From contig NZ_CP141266.1 in assembly GCF_030540775.2 (NCBI RefSeq), positions 3,149,001 through 3,213,000 on the forward strand: DNA of 64,000 nt, given 5' to 3'. Positions within the stretch are counted from its first letter, which is position 1. Each line of letters begins with the position of its first letter. The notes beneath the pieces were generated by a model. It had not been told where the DNA came from. It saw only the letters and a list, made by a program, of their open reading frames with translations, and ran no database searches. Positions 18,487 to 26,934 of the stretch are shown one piece after another. Origin of the DNA: Flavivirga abyssicola (GTDB lineage: Bacteria > Bacteroidota > Bacteroidia > Flavobacteriales > Flavobacteriaceae). Made by a program: the position numbers and the translations under genes.

Positions 18487-19045
18487 GTGCTCTTATAGAA
18501 CCACCGCTACCGTAATGTTGATTAGGCATTTGAGAACGTTTCATATTTTGTTTCATCATTTTTATCTGATCGGCTAACATACCCTGTTTGTCTAATTTTT
18601 GAGCCTCAGATAATAGTTTTTGGGCTTCTTGCTTTCTACGCTTAGAAAAAGCAATACCAGATAAATTCAATTTAGCCATAGCCAAATCATGGTCCATAGA
18701 CAACCCTAAAGAAATAGCTTTTTTAAAATACTTTTCAGCTTCATTCATATTACTTTGAGAAACCATGATACCATGTAAATAATTATAATATCCTTGTTGC
18801 TTTTTTACTAAAGCAGATTCAGGATTTTTAATTTTGTTAAGCCACTTTTTAGCACCATCAAAATCTTGTTTACGTAATCTTAGAAAAGCTAATAAAATAA
18901 ACTCATTTTTAAAATAAAGGAACACAAAAATTAAAGAAAGTAATATAAGCATAATACCATTACCTATATACCCTTCGGTAAATTGATAAACAGCATAAGC
19001 AATAATGCCTGCTGCTATAATAAGTTTAATAATTTTATTGTACAT
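18470..19045 (-). CDS. membrane-anchored TPR-like protein
   Basis: This 191-residue protein has two close N-terminal helices (about 7-24 and 29-50) and then a helical region. In that region GYYNYLHGIMVSQSNMNEAEKYFKKAISLGL and the segment after it have the shape of tetratricopeptide repeats. The tail is basic and Gln/Met-rich. It probably sits in the inner membrane with the helical part in the cytoplasm as a protein-protein adaptor. The partner is unknown. I see no closer family. Confidence 0.65.
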   Translation of the reverse strand: MYNKIIKLIIAAGIIAYAVYQFTEGYIGNGIMLILLSLIFVFLYFKNEFILLAFLRLRKQDFDGAKKWLNKIKNPESALVKKQQGYYNYLHGIMVSQSNMNEAEKYFKKAISLGLSMDHDLAMAKLNLSGIAFSKRRKQEAQKLLSEAQKLDKQGMLADQIKMMKQNMKRSQMPNQHYGSGGSIRAQKRRG

Positions 19046-19248
19046 TTTAATAAGTTTATAATAAGGAAAAGACGTTTTTTATATGCTAAATAAGGTCTCT
19101 TTTTGTTCTAGACTGCAAAGAAACTAAATTTTTATTAAAAGTAACTCATAGACATTTAACAAAAAAGCAGGTATTAGGCTAAATAGAGAAAGGTTTTATT
19201 AGAATATTTTAACCAAAAAAATAAATGAAAATATTTTTTCAAAAATGG
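19046..19248. other. intergenic region upstream of the rpmH promoter
   Basis: This AT-rich stretch lies between the start of the TPR-like gene and the rpmH promoter. No open frame or clear hairpin was seen. It must also hold the minus-strand promoter of the TPR-like gene, which I could not pin down. Confidence 0.35.
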
Positions 19249-19279
19249 TTTGCAAAGTAATAAAGGCTTTGTATATTTG
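19249..19279 (+). promoter_or_regulatory. consensus housekeeping promoter of rpmH
   Basis: TTTG (19249-19252), a 19-base spacer and TATATTTG (19272-19279) match the Bacteroidota consensus TTTG-N19-TAnnTTTG exactly. The transcript start should be near 19286, leaving a leader of about 60 bases. Confidence 0.85.
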
Positions 19280-19347
19280 CCCTCGGTTTTGGAGAAGGTC
19301 CAAACACTTATAGAAAAATACAATTCAGATTTTAAAGATACAAGATA

Positions 19348-19509
19348 ATGAGTAAAAGAACATTTCAGCCTTCTAAAAGAAAGAGAAGAAACAAACACGG
19401 TTTCAGAGAAAGAATGGCTTCTGCTAATGGTAGAAAGGTATTAGCTCGTAGAAGAGCTAAAGGAAGAAAAAGATTATCTGTGTCATCTGAAACTAGACAT
19501 AAGAAATAA
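19348..19509 (+). CDS. rpmH: 50S ribosomal protein L34
   Basis: This 53-codon gene reads [20 protein letters not shown], then [20 protein letters not shown], ending HKK. It is the highly conserved basic L34, whose length in Flavobacteriaceae is about 52-53 residues. It has its own consensus promoter and a terminator and is not linked to rnpA, its usual partner in many bacteria. Confidence 0.97.
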   Translation: MSKRTFQPSKRKRRNKHGFRERMASANGRKVLARRRAKGRKRLSVSSETRHKK

Positions 19510-19533
19510 TGATTAACAATTGTTGATAATTTA

Positions 19534-19564
19534 AAGGTGTTACTTAAGTGTAACGCCTTTTTTT
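19534..19564 (+). terminator. Rho-independent terminator after rpmH
   Basis: AAGGTGTTA (19534-19542) pairs with TAACGCCTT (19551-19559, one G-T pair), then a T-run. It lies 25 bases after the rpmH stop. Confidence 0.85.
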
Positions 19565-19623
19565 ATATCTAATGAGTATTATTTTTGTAACTAATTATAT
19601 TATATCCACATAACAAGTAAAAA

Positions 19624-22479
19624 ATGCCGAAAAAATCAAACCTAAAATCGATACTAATTATTGGGTCAGGTCCTATAGTTATTGGACAAGCATGTGAATT
19701 TGATTATTCAGGATCTCAGTCTTTAAGGTCACTTAGAGAAGATGGAATTGAAACAATTCTTATTAATTCCAATCCTGCAACTATCATGACAGATCCTTCC
19801 ATGGCAGATCATGTTTATTTGCTACCTCTCAATACCAAATCTATTATCAAAATTTTAAAAGAGCATCCACAAATTGATGCCGTCTTACCAACTATGGGAG
19901 GTCAGACAGCTTTAAATTTATGTATAGAGGCTGATGAAAAGGGAATTTGGAAAGATTTTGGAGTTGAACTGATAGGTGTTGATATTAATGCTATAAATAT
20001 TACAGAAGACAGAGAGCAGTTTAGAGAATTAATGGGAAAAATAGGTGTTGGTATGGCACCACAAGCTACGGCAACATCTTTCTTAAAAGGAAAAGAAATT
20101 GCTCAAGAATTTGGCTTCCCTCTTTGTATTAGAGCATCATACACATTAGGAGGAGCAGGAGCAGCGATTGTTTATGAAGAAGAAGATTTTGATAAATTAT
20201 TACGTAGAGGGTTAGAAATTTCTCCAATCCATGAAGTGATGATTGATAAAGCAATGATGGGATGGAAAGAGTACGAATTGGAATTACTTCGTGATAAAAA
20301 TGATAATGTTGTCATTATTTGTTCTATAGAGAATATGGATCCAATGGGAATTCATACAGGAGATTCTATTACAGTAGCACCAGCAATGACTTTGAGTGAT
20401 AGAACCTATCAGAAGATGCGTGATATGGCCATTAAAATGATGCGTAGTATCGGTGATTTTGAAGGCGGATGTAATGTTCAATTTGCTGTAAGTCCAGATG
20501 AAAAAGAAGACATTATTGCTATAGAAATAAATCCGCGTGTATCACGTTCTTCAGCATTAGCAAGTAAAGCAACGGGTTATCCGATTGCTAAAATAGCAAC
20601 AAAGCTTGCTATTGGCTATACTTTGGATGAATTAGATAATCAGATAACTAAATCTACTTCGGCTTTATTTGAGCCTACTTTAGATTACGTTATTGTAAAA
20701 ATTCCACGTTGGAATTTTGATAAATTTGAAGGCTCTGATAGAACTTTAGGCTTACAAATGAAGGCTGTTGGAGAAGTTATGGGAATTGGACGTTCTTTCC
20801 AGGAAGCTTTACACAAAGCGACCCAATCTTTAGAGATTAAAAGAAATGGTTTAGGAGCAGACGGAAAAGGTTATAAAGATTACAACCAAATCATTGACAA
20901 GCTCACCAACGCTTCTTGGGATCGTGTTTTTGTTATTTACGATGCGATTGCGATGGGAATTCCACTAAGCCAGATTTATGATATCACAAAAATTGATATG
21001 TGGTACTTAAAGCAATATGAAGAATTATTTCAATTAGAAAAAGAAATATCTACTTATACTATTGATACTCTTGATAGAGAGTTATTATTAGAAGCGAAGC
21101 AAAAAGGATATGGTGACCGTCAGATTGCACATATGTTAGGATGCTTGGAAAGTCAGGTATATAATAAGAGAGATGAATTTAATATTCAGCGTGTATTTAA
21201 GTTAGTTGATACTTGTGCTGCTGAGTTTACAGCCAAAACACCATATTACTATTCTACATTTGAAAATATGGTTGAGACGGCTTCTGGAGAAGTATACACT
21301 CATAATGAAAGTATTGTAAGTGATAAAAAGAAAATTGTTGTACTAGGCTCTGGACCAAACAGAATAGGGCAGGGTATCGAGTTTGATTACTGTTGCGTTC
21401 ATGGCGTTTTAGCGGCTGCTGAATGTGGTTATGAGACGATCATGATTAACTGTAATCCAGAAACGGTTTCTACAGATTTTGATACGGCTGATAAATTATA
21501 TTTTGAACCTGTTTTTTGGGAACATATTTATGATATTATTCGTCATGAAAAACCAGAAGGAGTCATTGTTCAATTAGGAGGACAAACAGCATTGAAATTA
21601 GCTGAAAAGTTAACCAAATATGGTATTAAAATTATTGGAACTAGTTTTGAATCTTTAGACTTAGCTGAAGATAGAGGAAGCTTTTCTCGCTTATTAAAAG
21701 AAAACAATATTCCTTATCCAGAGTTTGGAATTGCAGAAAATGCCGATGAAGCCTTAGAGTTAGCTGATAAATTAGATTTCCCAATTTTAGTTAGACCATC
21801 TTATGTTTTAGGAGGACAGGGGATGAAAATTGTTATCAATAAAGAAGATTTGATTGAGCATGTAGTCGATTTATTAAGAAGAATGCCTAACAATAAATTG
21901 TTATTAGACCATTATTTAGACGGAGCGATTGAGGCAGAAGCAGATGCTATTTGTGATGCTGATGGGAATGTTTATATTATTGGAATCATGGAACATATAG
22001 AACCATGCGGTGTACATTCTGGAGACTCTAATGCTACCTTACCAGCATTTAATTTAGGAGCTTTGGTAATGCAGCAAATCATCGATCATACACATACTAT
22101 AGCTAGAGCATTGAACACTGTTGGTTTAATTAATATTCAGTTTGCTATTAAAGATGATATCGTGTATATCATCGAAGCTAACCCTAGAGCTTCTAGAACG
22201 GTGCCTTTTATTGCAAAAGCATATAAAGAACCTTATGTGAATTATGCAACAAAAGTGATGTTAGGAGAGAAAAAGGTAACTGATTTTGATTTTAAACCAC
22301 AGTTAGAAGGTTATGCCATTAAGCAACCTGTATTCTCTTTCAATAAGTTTCCAAATGTAGATAAGAGATTAGGACCAGAAATGAAAAGTACTGGCGAAAG
22401 TATATTATTCATTGACAGTTTAAAAGATGATGAATTTTACGATCTATATTCCAGACGGAAAATGTACTTAAGTAAATAA
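19624..22479 (+). CDS. carB: carbamoyl-phosphate synthase large subunit, short form
   Basis: The protein has 951 residues against about 1070 for the Escherichia coli enzyme. Both homologous halves are present. The first starts KSILIIGSGPIVIGQACEFDYSG and the second KIVVLGSGPNRIGQGIEFDYC, each followed by an ATP-grasp domain (EINPRVSRSSALASKATGYP; EANPRASRTVPFIAKAYKEP). It makes carbamoyl phosphate for pyrimidines and arginine from ammonia, bicarbonate and two ATP. The chain stops soon after LGPEMKSTGES, so the C-terminal MGS-like allosteric domain (UMP/ornithine site) is absent. carA is not adjacent. Confidence 0.96.
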   Translation: MPKKSNLKSILIIGSGPIVIGQACEFDYSGSQSLRSLREDGIETILINSNPATIMTDPSMADHVYLLPLNTKSIIKILKEHPQIDAVLPTMGGQTALNLCIEADEKGIWKDFGVELIGVDINAINITEDREQFRELMGKIGVGMAPQATATSFLKGKEIAQEFGFPLCIRASYTLGGAGAAIVYEEEDFDKLLRRGLEISPIHEVMIDKAMMGWKEYELELLRDKNDNVVIICSIENMDPMGIHTGDSITVAPAMTLSDRTYQKMRDMAIKMMRSIGDFEGGCNVQFAVSPDEKEDIIAIEINPRVSRSSALASKATGYPIAKIATKLAIGYTLDELDNQITKSTSALFEPTLDYVIVKIPRWNFDKFEGSDRTLGLQMKAVGEVMGIGRSFQEALHKATQSLEIKRNGLGADGKGYKDYNQIIDKLTNASWDRVFVIYDAIAMGIPLSQIYDITKIDMWYLKQYEELFQLEKEISTYTIDTLDRELLLEAKQKGYGDRQIAHMLGCLESQVYNKRDEFNIQRVFKLVDTCAAEFTAKTPYYYSTFENMVETASGEVYTHNESIVSDKKKIVVLGSGPNRIGQGIEFDYCCVHGVLAAAECGYETIMINCNPETVSTDFDTADKLYFEPVFWEHIYDIIRHEKPEGVIVQLGGQTALKLAEKLTKYGIKIIGTSFESLDLAEDRGSFSRLLKENNIPYPEFGIAENADEALELADKLDFPILVRPSYVLGGQGMKIVINKEDLIEHVVDLLRRMPNNKLLLDHYLDGAIEAEADAICDADGNVYIIGIMEHIEPCGVHSGDSNATLPAFNLGALVMQQIIDHTHTIARALNTVGLINIQFAIKDDIVYIIEANPRASRTVPFIAKAYKEPYVNYATKVMLGEKKVTDFDFKPQLEGYAIKQPVFSFNKFPNVDKRLGPEMKSTGESILFIDSLKDDEFYDLYSRRKMYLSK

Positions 22480-22480
22480 T

Positions 22481-22509
22481 AAAAAATGCCGCTAAAAGCG
22501 GCATTTTTT
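22481..22509. terminator. bidirectional Rho-independent terminator after carB
   Basis: AAAAAATGCCGCT (22481-22493) pairs perfectly with AGCGGCATTTTTT (22497-22509) around AAA. It separates convergent carB and the YceI gene. The same GCCGCT/AGCGGC core recurs in the terminator at 43728. Confidence 0.9.
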
Positions 22510-23056
22510 ATTTCTTCTTCAATTGGAAGTTAAATAGAACCTCTATACTCTCGGCAATTTTATTCCTGACAACTTTAGGTATTTTAATATCATAGTCTGC
22601 TGGATTAGCAGTAAATGTTCCAGAAACTATAATGTTGCCTTCACCACTTTTTGAAATTTCCAAAGGCATATTCTCTAATTGATTTGTTTTTCCATGAAAC
22701 GTTAATGTTCCATTAATTTTAAAGACTTTAGGTGTTTCTGATAATTCATTAAAAGAAAAACTAACGATTTTACCTTTAAAAGTAGCTTTAGGATATGTAT
22801 CAGATTCAGCATAGTTTTCATTAAAATGCTCTTCCATGAGCGCATTTTTAAATCGAAACCCTTTAACCAGTACTAATGTAGCAAATTCACCATTTTCGGA
22901 ATTTAAAATGGCAGTGACTGTATTATTGTTGGCTTTTATCTCTTCAAAAGAAGGTACAGAAGCTTCAAAATTTACTTGTCCAATTTTTGTTAAGTATTTG
23001 TTTTGCGCAAGACAATTTAAGCTTATAAAGGCGAAAAAATAAATTAACTTTTTCAT
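22508..23056 (-). CDS. YceI family periplasmic protein
   Basis: This 182-residue protein has a signal peptide ending near LNCLAQ (residue 18). The mature part is a YceI lipocalin-like barrel: VNFEASVPSFEEIKANNNTV, FENYAESDTYPKATFKG-type segments, then LTFHGKTNQLENMPLEI and VSGTFTANPADYDIKIPK. YceI proteins bind isoprenoid or other hydrophobic ligands in the periplasm. It is the last gene of a minus-strand envelope cluster (23204-25609), separated from it by a hairpin at 23082-23110. Confidence 0.9.
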   Translation of the reverse strand: MKKLIYFFAFISLNCLAQNKYLTKIGQVNFEASVPSFEEIKANNNTVTAILNSENGEFATLVLVKGFRFKNALMEEHFNENYAESDTYPKATFKGKIVSFSFNELSETPKVFKINGTLTFHGKTNQLENMPLEISKSGEGNIIVSGTFTANPADYDIKIPKVVRNKIAESIEVLFNFQLKKK

Positions 23057-23081
23057 GTGATTATAATTGTTGTTTTTATGA

Positions 23082-23110
23082 TTTACACCTGTCTTATGGA
23101 CAGGTGTAAA
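23082..23110. other. perfect 12-bp hairpin between the YceI and cytochrome genes
   Basis: TTTACACCTGTC (23082-23093) pairs with GACAGGTGTAAA (23099-23110) around a five-base loop. No strong T-run follows on the minus strand. It is therefore either a weak terminator, an mRNA-processing or stabilising stem, or a protein-binding palindrome. Confidence 0.7.
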
Positions 23111-23203
23111 GTTTATTTAATTATTACTATGCGTAATTATTTTAGTTATAACAGTTCATTATGATTTTACAAGTTGTTATCATTTTAAATCATAGCATAG
23201 AAA

Positions 23204-23572
23204 CTAATTTTCCAAAAGACCATCATCTTTCCATTGTTGAATCAAATTTCTATTAGCTGAAGGCATTTGCCCACTAGGAGGCATAGGGCTGGAAGCATTG
23301 TTAATTCTAGACAATATTGCATCAACTCTATCTCTAACACTAGTGTAGGTTACTAGAGAGAATGGTGCTCCATTGGCAGTTGGATTACCATGGCACTGTG
23401 CACAATTATTATTTATAATACTTTGTACATTTGCATCATAAGTAACCTTTGTAGTTGGGTCTGGATCTGGATTTGGGTCTGGATCAGGAGTAAGGTCATC
23501 ATTGCTATTACTAGAGCAGTTGAAAAGCAATACAGAGATTGCCAAGGTGTAAATTATTTTTTTTAAGTTCAT
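23204..23572 (-). CDS. small cytochrome c-like lipoprotein
   Basis: The protein has 122 residues with a lipobox LLFNC (Cys19). An Asp-Pro linker follows (about 29-39, repeats of PDPD). Then comes one haem c site, CAQCH (C57, C60, H61), and MPPSGQMP, which probably supplies the Met ligand. It would carry one covalent haem at the outer side of a membrane and pass electrons to an unknown partner. It sits between YceI and DUF5777 genes on the same strand, an arrangement typical of Bacteroidota envelope clusters. Confidence 0.85.
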   Translation of the reverse strand: MNLKKIIYTLAISVLLFNCSSNSNDDLTPDPDPNPDPDPTTKVTYDANVQSIINNNCAQCHGNPTANGAPFSLVTYTSVRDRVDAILSRINNASSPMPPSGQMPSANRNLIQQWKDDGLLEN

Positions 23573-23615
23573 AGCTACTTTTTTTATTAATTAATTATCA
23601 TTTTTATAATTCTGA

Positions 23616-24470
23616 TTAAAATCTTCTACTTAAATTAAACCCGAAATAGACATCCCCATCGCTCCAATCTCCATTTCCTTGCCCTAGAAAACCATTGGTA
23701 TTCATGGCTTGAGCATTAGAGAAGTGCATTTGAAATACATGACCTCCTGTTTCTATGTCTATACCTATAGATAACGGGTTTTTAAAAGGCGAATTGTCGG
23801 CTCTATTCAAGTGTAAACCATAATCTGCGTTTATAGACCATCGTTTACTAAGTTTATAGCGTCCACCAAGACCTAATGCAAATTGGCTATTGTCCTGCTC
23901 GTTAACAGAAACATAGTTGTCATGAAAAAAAGTAGGTGCTAACTCCACCGAAAAATTTGTGTTAATTTTTCTGGATATTAGTAATTGAGCAGTATATCCA
24001 AGACGATCCTTAAACTCAATTAGAGGTAAGTCTTGTTCTTCCAGAGCAGTATTGACCAAAATAGCATTATAACCAACAATTGTAAAAGGGAAGCCATTAT
24101 TTTCTTGTCTGAGAAGTCTATATTTTACCGATGCTTGGTAAATTTTAAAAAAGGAACTTCTGGATACACCTACATTAATTGCATCAGAAATACCATAAAC
24201 AAAATTTAATCGTGTTACAGCTTCATCCAATCCAAAAAAAGTATCAATACCATTTTTTAAACTGCCAAAGCGGTGAGATACTATAAAAGTGAGTTCCTTT
24301 TTTGCTACCAACTTTGTAGATTCAAAATTCACAATTTTTAAACCTTTAAAAGCGGCGGTAGCGTGTTGCGAACCAGTAGATTCTGTATCTATTTCGTCTA
24401 ATAAGTCTTCTTGCGAAAACATAAGAAAAGGAAAGCAAATAAGAATTAGTAGTACCTTGTTCATATACAT
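23616..24470 (-). CDS. DUF5777-type outer-membrane beta-barrel protein
   Basis: The protein has 284 residues. A signal peptide ends near FSQE. The mature part includes LTFIVSHRFGSLKNGIDTFFGLDEAVTRLNFVYGISDAINVGVSRS, with alternating amphipathic strands to the end and a terminal aromatic residue (FNLSRRF), as in outer-membrane barrels. This matches the DUF5777 family, which has no established function and is often found with YceI and c-type cytochrome genes, as here. The start could be the third codon (MNKVLL, 24464). Confidence 0.8.
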   Translation of the reverse strand: MYMNKVLLILICFPFLMFSQEDLLDEIDTESTGSQHATAAFKGLKIVNFESTKLVAKKELTFIVSHRFGSLKNGIDTFFGLDEAVTRLNFVYGISDAINVGVSRSSFFKIYQASVKYRLLRQENNGFPFTIVGYNAILVNTALEEQDLPLIEFKDRLGYTAQLLISRKINTNFSVELAPTFFHDNYVSVNEQDNSQFALGLGGRYKLSKRWSINADYGLHLNRADNSPFKNPLSIGIDIETGGHVFQMHFSNAQAMNTNGFLGQGNGDWSDGDVYFGFNLSRRF

Positions 24471-24493
24471 AAAATTTTTGTGTTGGTTAATTT

Positions 24494-25213
24494 TTAACGT
24501 TTTATAAAGCGTTTTACTTGATTATTTATTTTTATTAAATACAGACCTTGACTAAAATTAGAAACATCAATTTCAAGAGCATTATTAAGAGATAGTTTTT
24601 TGTTAAGAATAGTTTCACCTAAAACATTATAAATACTAAGCGTTCCATCACTAATAACTTGTGGAAATTTTAAGGATAATATTGATGATGATGGATTGGG
24701 AGACAATGAAAAACTATTTACAGATAAGTTGTTTATGCTTAATGTGGTTCCCCAATTGGCAACACCGTTTTCAGAACCAGTTCCGGTATATTCAAAAGGT
24801 GGTGATACAGATAAAAAAGTACCTGTAACCCATATCCCAGCAGCATTAGCAACAGATTCACGTTGGTGACTTGCAGAACCCCATTGTAAATAATCTATCA
24901 TATCATCAGCAAAAAATGAGGAGTCTGTTGTATATAGCCCGAATTCTGCATCTGCTGTGTCAAAATTTACAGAGCTGGTAATACTGACCTCTTCTCCAGA
25001 AGCAAGGTTTGTCGATCCTGAATTAATAGTCATGCCACTTATTTGTGCATATGCAGGAAAGTTACAAAACCAATAAGTGGATACATCTACAGTACTCCCA
25101 CCATAATTACGGAGTATGACTGTGTTGTCTGAAGGGTCTACCATTTTAATTCTAATCTGGGCATTTAAACTAAGTATTCCTAAGAAGGATAAAGCAAGTA
25201 ATATTTTTTTCAT
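24494..25213 (-). CDS. secreted protein with a type IX secretion C-terminal tail
   Basis: The protein has 239 residues with an N-terminal signal peptide (to about residue 18). The central domain resembles a lamin-tail or Ig-like fold (VILRNYGGSTVDVSTYWFC). Residues 165-239 form a type A sorting domain: SFSLSPNPSSSILSLKFP, then GLYLIKINNQVKRFIKR at the end. This tail directs export by the T9SS and cell-surface attachment. DMIDYLQWGSASHQRESVANAAGIW suggests a lamin-tail-like body. The ligand is unknown. It is probably co-transcribed with the DUF5777 and cytochrome genes. Confidence 0.85.
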   Translation of the reverse strand: MKKILLALSFLGILSLNAQIRIKMVDPSDNTVILRNYGGSTVDVSTYWFCNFPAYAQISGMTINSGSTNLASGEEVSITSSVNFDTADAEFGLYTTDSSFFADDMIDYLQWGSASHQRESVANAAGIWVTGTFLSVSPPFEYTGTGSENGVANWGTTLSINNLSVNSFSLSPNPSSSILSLKFPQVISDGTLSIYNVLGETILNKKLSLNNALEIDVSNFSQGLYLIKINNQVKRFIKR

Positions 25214-25234
25214 AATAGTTTTTTTAATTATTTT

Positions 25235-25609
25235 TTATTCAATTATACATTGGTCTAATTTGATTTGCTCCAATAAATCGTCATAACCAATTACACGTCC
25301 TTTGATTTTTATTTCGGACCCTATCTTTAGAGATTGTTTTAAAATCTTGCTAAACTGGCAAAATATTTTATCGTTTATAGTCAAATCATTTTGATTGATT
25401 TCAGAAATAATACCAGAGACAATTATAGTTTTATTGAGGTATTTTTTTTCTGATTTTAAAGATCCTTTTGAAAACTCAGAACCAATCGAATTTGCTGTAA
25501 CTACAAAAACTGGAGCTTCAGTTTCAATATTTCTGTGGTCTTTGTATATATATAGATAAGCACCAATACAGAAACATATAAGAATTATTAAAATTATCCA
25601 CTTTTTCAT
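25235..25609 (-). CDS. membrane-anchored OB-fold (tRNA_anti-like) protein
   Basis: This 124-residue protein has one N-terminal helix (4-22) and then a beta-rich domain. KKYLNKTIIVSGIISEINQND and IGSEIKIKGRVIGYDDLLEQIKLDQCII have the shape of the tRNA_anti-like OB fold found in many Bacteroidota envelope proteins. It is likely extracytoplasmic. Despite the name of the fold, RNA binding is unlikely there. It lies at the promoter-proximal end of the cluster that runs to 23204. Confidence 0.7.
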   Translation of the reverse strand: MKKWIILIILICFCIGAYLYIYKDHRNIETEAPVFVVTANSIGSEFSKGSLKSEKKYLNKTIIVSGIISEINQNDLTINDKIFCQFSKILKQSLKIGSEIKIKGRVIGYDDLLEQIKLDQCIIE

Positions 25610-25624
25610 ATTATAAGTTTAAAG

Positions 25625-25652
25625 ACTGCTTCAACACTGGGGTTGAAGCAGT
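25625..25652 (-). terminator. probable terminator hairpin after the acidic repeat lipoprotein gene
   Basis: ACTGCTTCAAC (25625-25635) pairs with GTTGAAGCAGT (25642-25652), an 11-bp perfect stem with a six-base loop. On the minus strand only a short TCTTT follows, so termination may be partial, letting some transcripts enter the OB-fold gene. Confidence 0.6.
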
Positions 25653-25751
25653 TTAGCTAGTAACCAAATGGTTTTTGATAAAGCACATTTGACCAATGAA
25701 ATTTTTCTTTTTCATAAAAAGTATTTCTACTAGCTTTTTTTATTTTTTTAA

Positions 25752-26831
25752 TTAATTACAACCATTATCATACCGTAACCTATCATCACCACCAACTCTT
25801 AAATCTATTTTGGTTTCGGTATATTTCGATATTTCATGTAATATCCAGTCGTTATTGCAATATGGTAGACCAGGGACATTTATTGTTACTGTAATACCAT
25901 TTGCTATACCACTTGCTACCCAAGTACCGAATACGGTTGTATTTGCCCAGTAAACAGATAGTGTACCATCTGTAAAGAAATTAAATGTATAACCAGCATA
26001 TACATTGTCAAGGTTATTACTGTTACGTTCTAGCTTATCAACAGTCCAGTCACTACAAGTTGTTAAAACATCGGTTAATTGAACAGTGTCACAATCATCA
26101 CAATCATCATCATTATAATCATAGTCATCATCTTCATCACAATCATTACTGTAAGTCTCAATAATAGTTTCCAATTCTACTAAATTATTAACGCTTATTT
26201 CGGTATCATCAAGAAGAAGAAGAACAGTAATAGGGAAATTGATTGTTACGTAATCACTTGTACTTAAACTGCTAACGAGCTCAAATAAATTATTGTCAGA
26301 ATTTATAGTTATAACATCAATAAGTTCATTATTTGTATTAAAGACAGATGCTGTTATTGGGTATTTAAAATCCAGACATTCAATGTCATCATCTTCTTCA
26401 TTTTCACCCTTACAATTGTTTGAATAGCTTGATAGTTCGGTGGCATTGTTTATTGTTACTTTAGAGTGATCCTTAAGGTTTATGATAATGGGGTACGTAA
26501 TATCAAGAGCATCTATATCATCATCATCTTCATCAAAAATGTATTCAATAATTTTATAATCCTCTTTAGAAGTAACATTGATATTCTGATTATTTGCGGT
26601 TACTGTCAAAGGGAAATCAATATTAAAGCAGTTAGATTTATCAATGATGTTATCATTAGACCCATCGTTACTTACAGTTTTTAACATTAAGTCAGCAATT
26701 TTTGAGTCAGCAACCAAAACTTCATCTTCGGGTGCTTTTATTAGTTCTCTTTCTTCAGTTCTGCAAGAATTTAATAGCATTATGACTGCGATTGAGAATA
26801 TAAAATAGATCTTAAATAGTTTGTTCATCAA
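25752..26831 (-). CDS. acidic lipoprotein with four beta-type repeats
   Basis: This 359-residue protein has a lipobox LLNSC (Cys23). Residues 68-235 hold four degenerate repeats of about 42 residues, each built on a strand like IDFPLTV or INFPITV followed by a strand and VNNxxEL. The repeats are joined by Asp/Glu runs (FDEDDDDIDALD; NEEDDDIECLD; NDCDEDDDYDYNDDDCDDCD). Residues 253-359 look lipocalin-like (WTVDKLERNSNNL; GTWVASG). The acidic joints may bind calcium. No function is known. It is divergent from a sigma/FecR/TonB-receptor set and is a candidate partner of that receptor. Confidence 0.7.
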   Translation of the reverse strand: MMNKLFKIYFIFSIAVIMLLNSCRTEERELIKAPEDEVLVADSKIADLMLKTVSNDGSNDNIIDKSNCFNIDFPLTVTANNQNINVTSKEDYKIIEYIFDEDDDDIDALDITYPIIINLKDHSKVTINNATELSSYSNNCKGENEEDDDIECLDFKYPITASVFNTNNELIDVITINSDNNLFELVSSLSTSDYVTINFPITVLLLLDDTEISVNNLVELETIIETYSNDCDEDDDYDYNDDDCDDCDTVQLTDVLTTCSDWTVDKLERNSNNLDNVYAGYTFNFFTDGTLSVYWANTTVFGTWVASGIANGITVTINVPGLPYCNNDWILHEISKYTETKIDLRVGGDDRLRYDNGCN

Positions 26832-26934
26832 TTCTTTTTCTATACATAAGTTATATCTATAACAACTTAAGTTTATAAACTCCTCATTTTTTTAAATAAA
26901 TTTTTATATAACTTTAGCAGCACAAAAAAATATT

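Noticed and set aside
19174-19398. Minus-strand 74-codon frame over the rpmH promoter and start
   Set aside because: It is antisense to the clear L34 gene and its consensus promoter, with no recognisable protein.
23204-23572. Pro-Asp repeat as a sequencing or tandem-repeat artefact
   Set aside because: The PDPDPNPDPDP linker is in frame and typical of flexible lipoprotein linkers after the lipid anchor.
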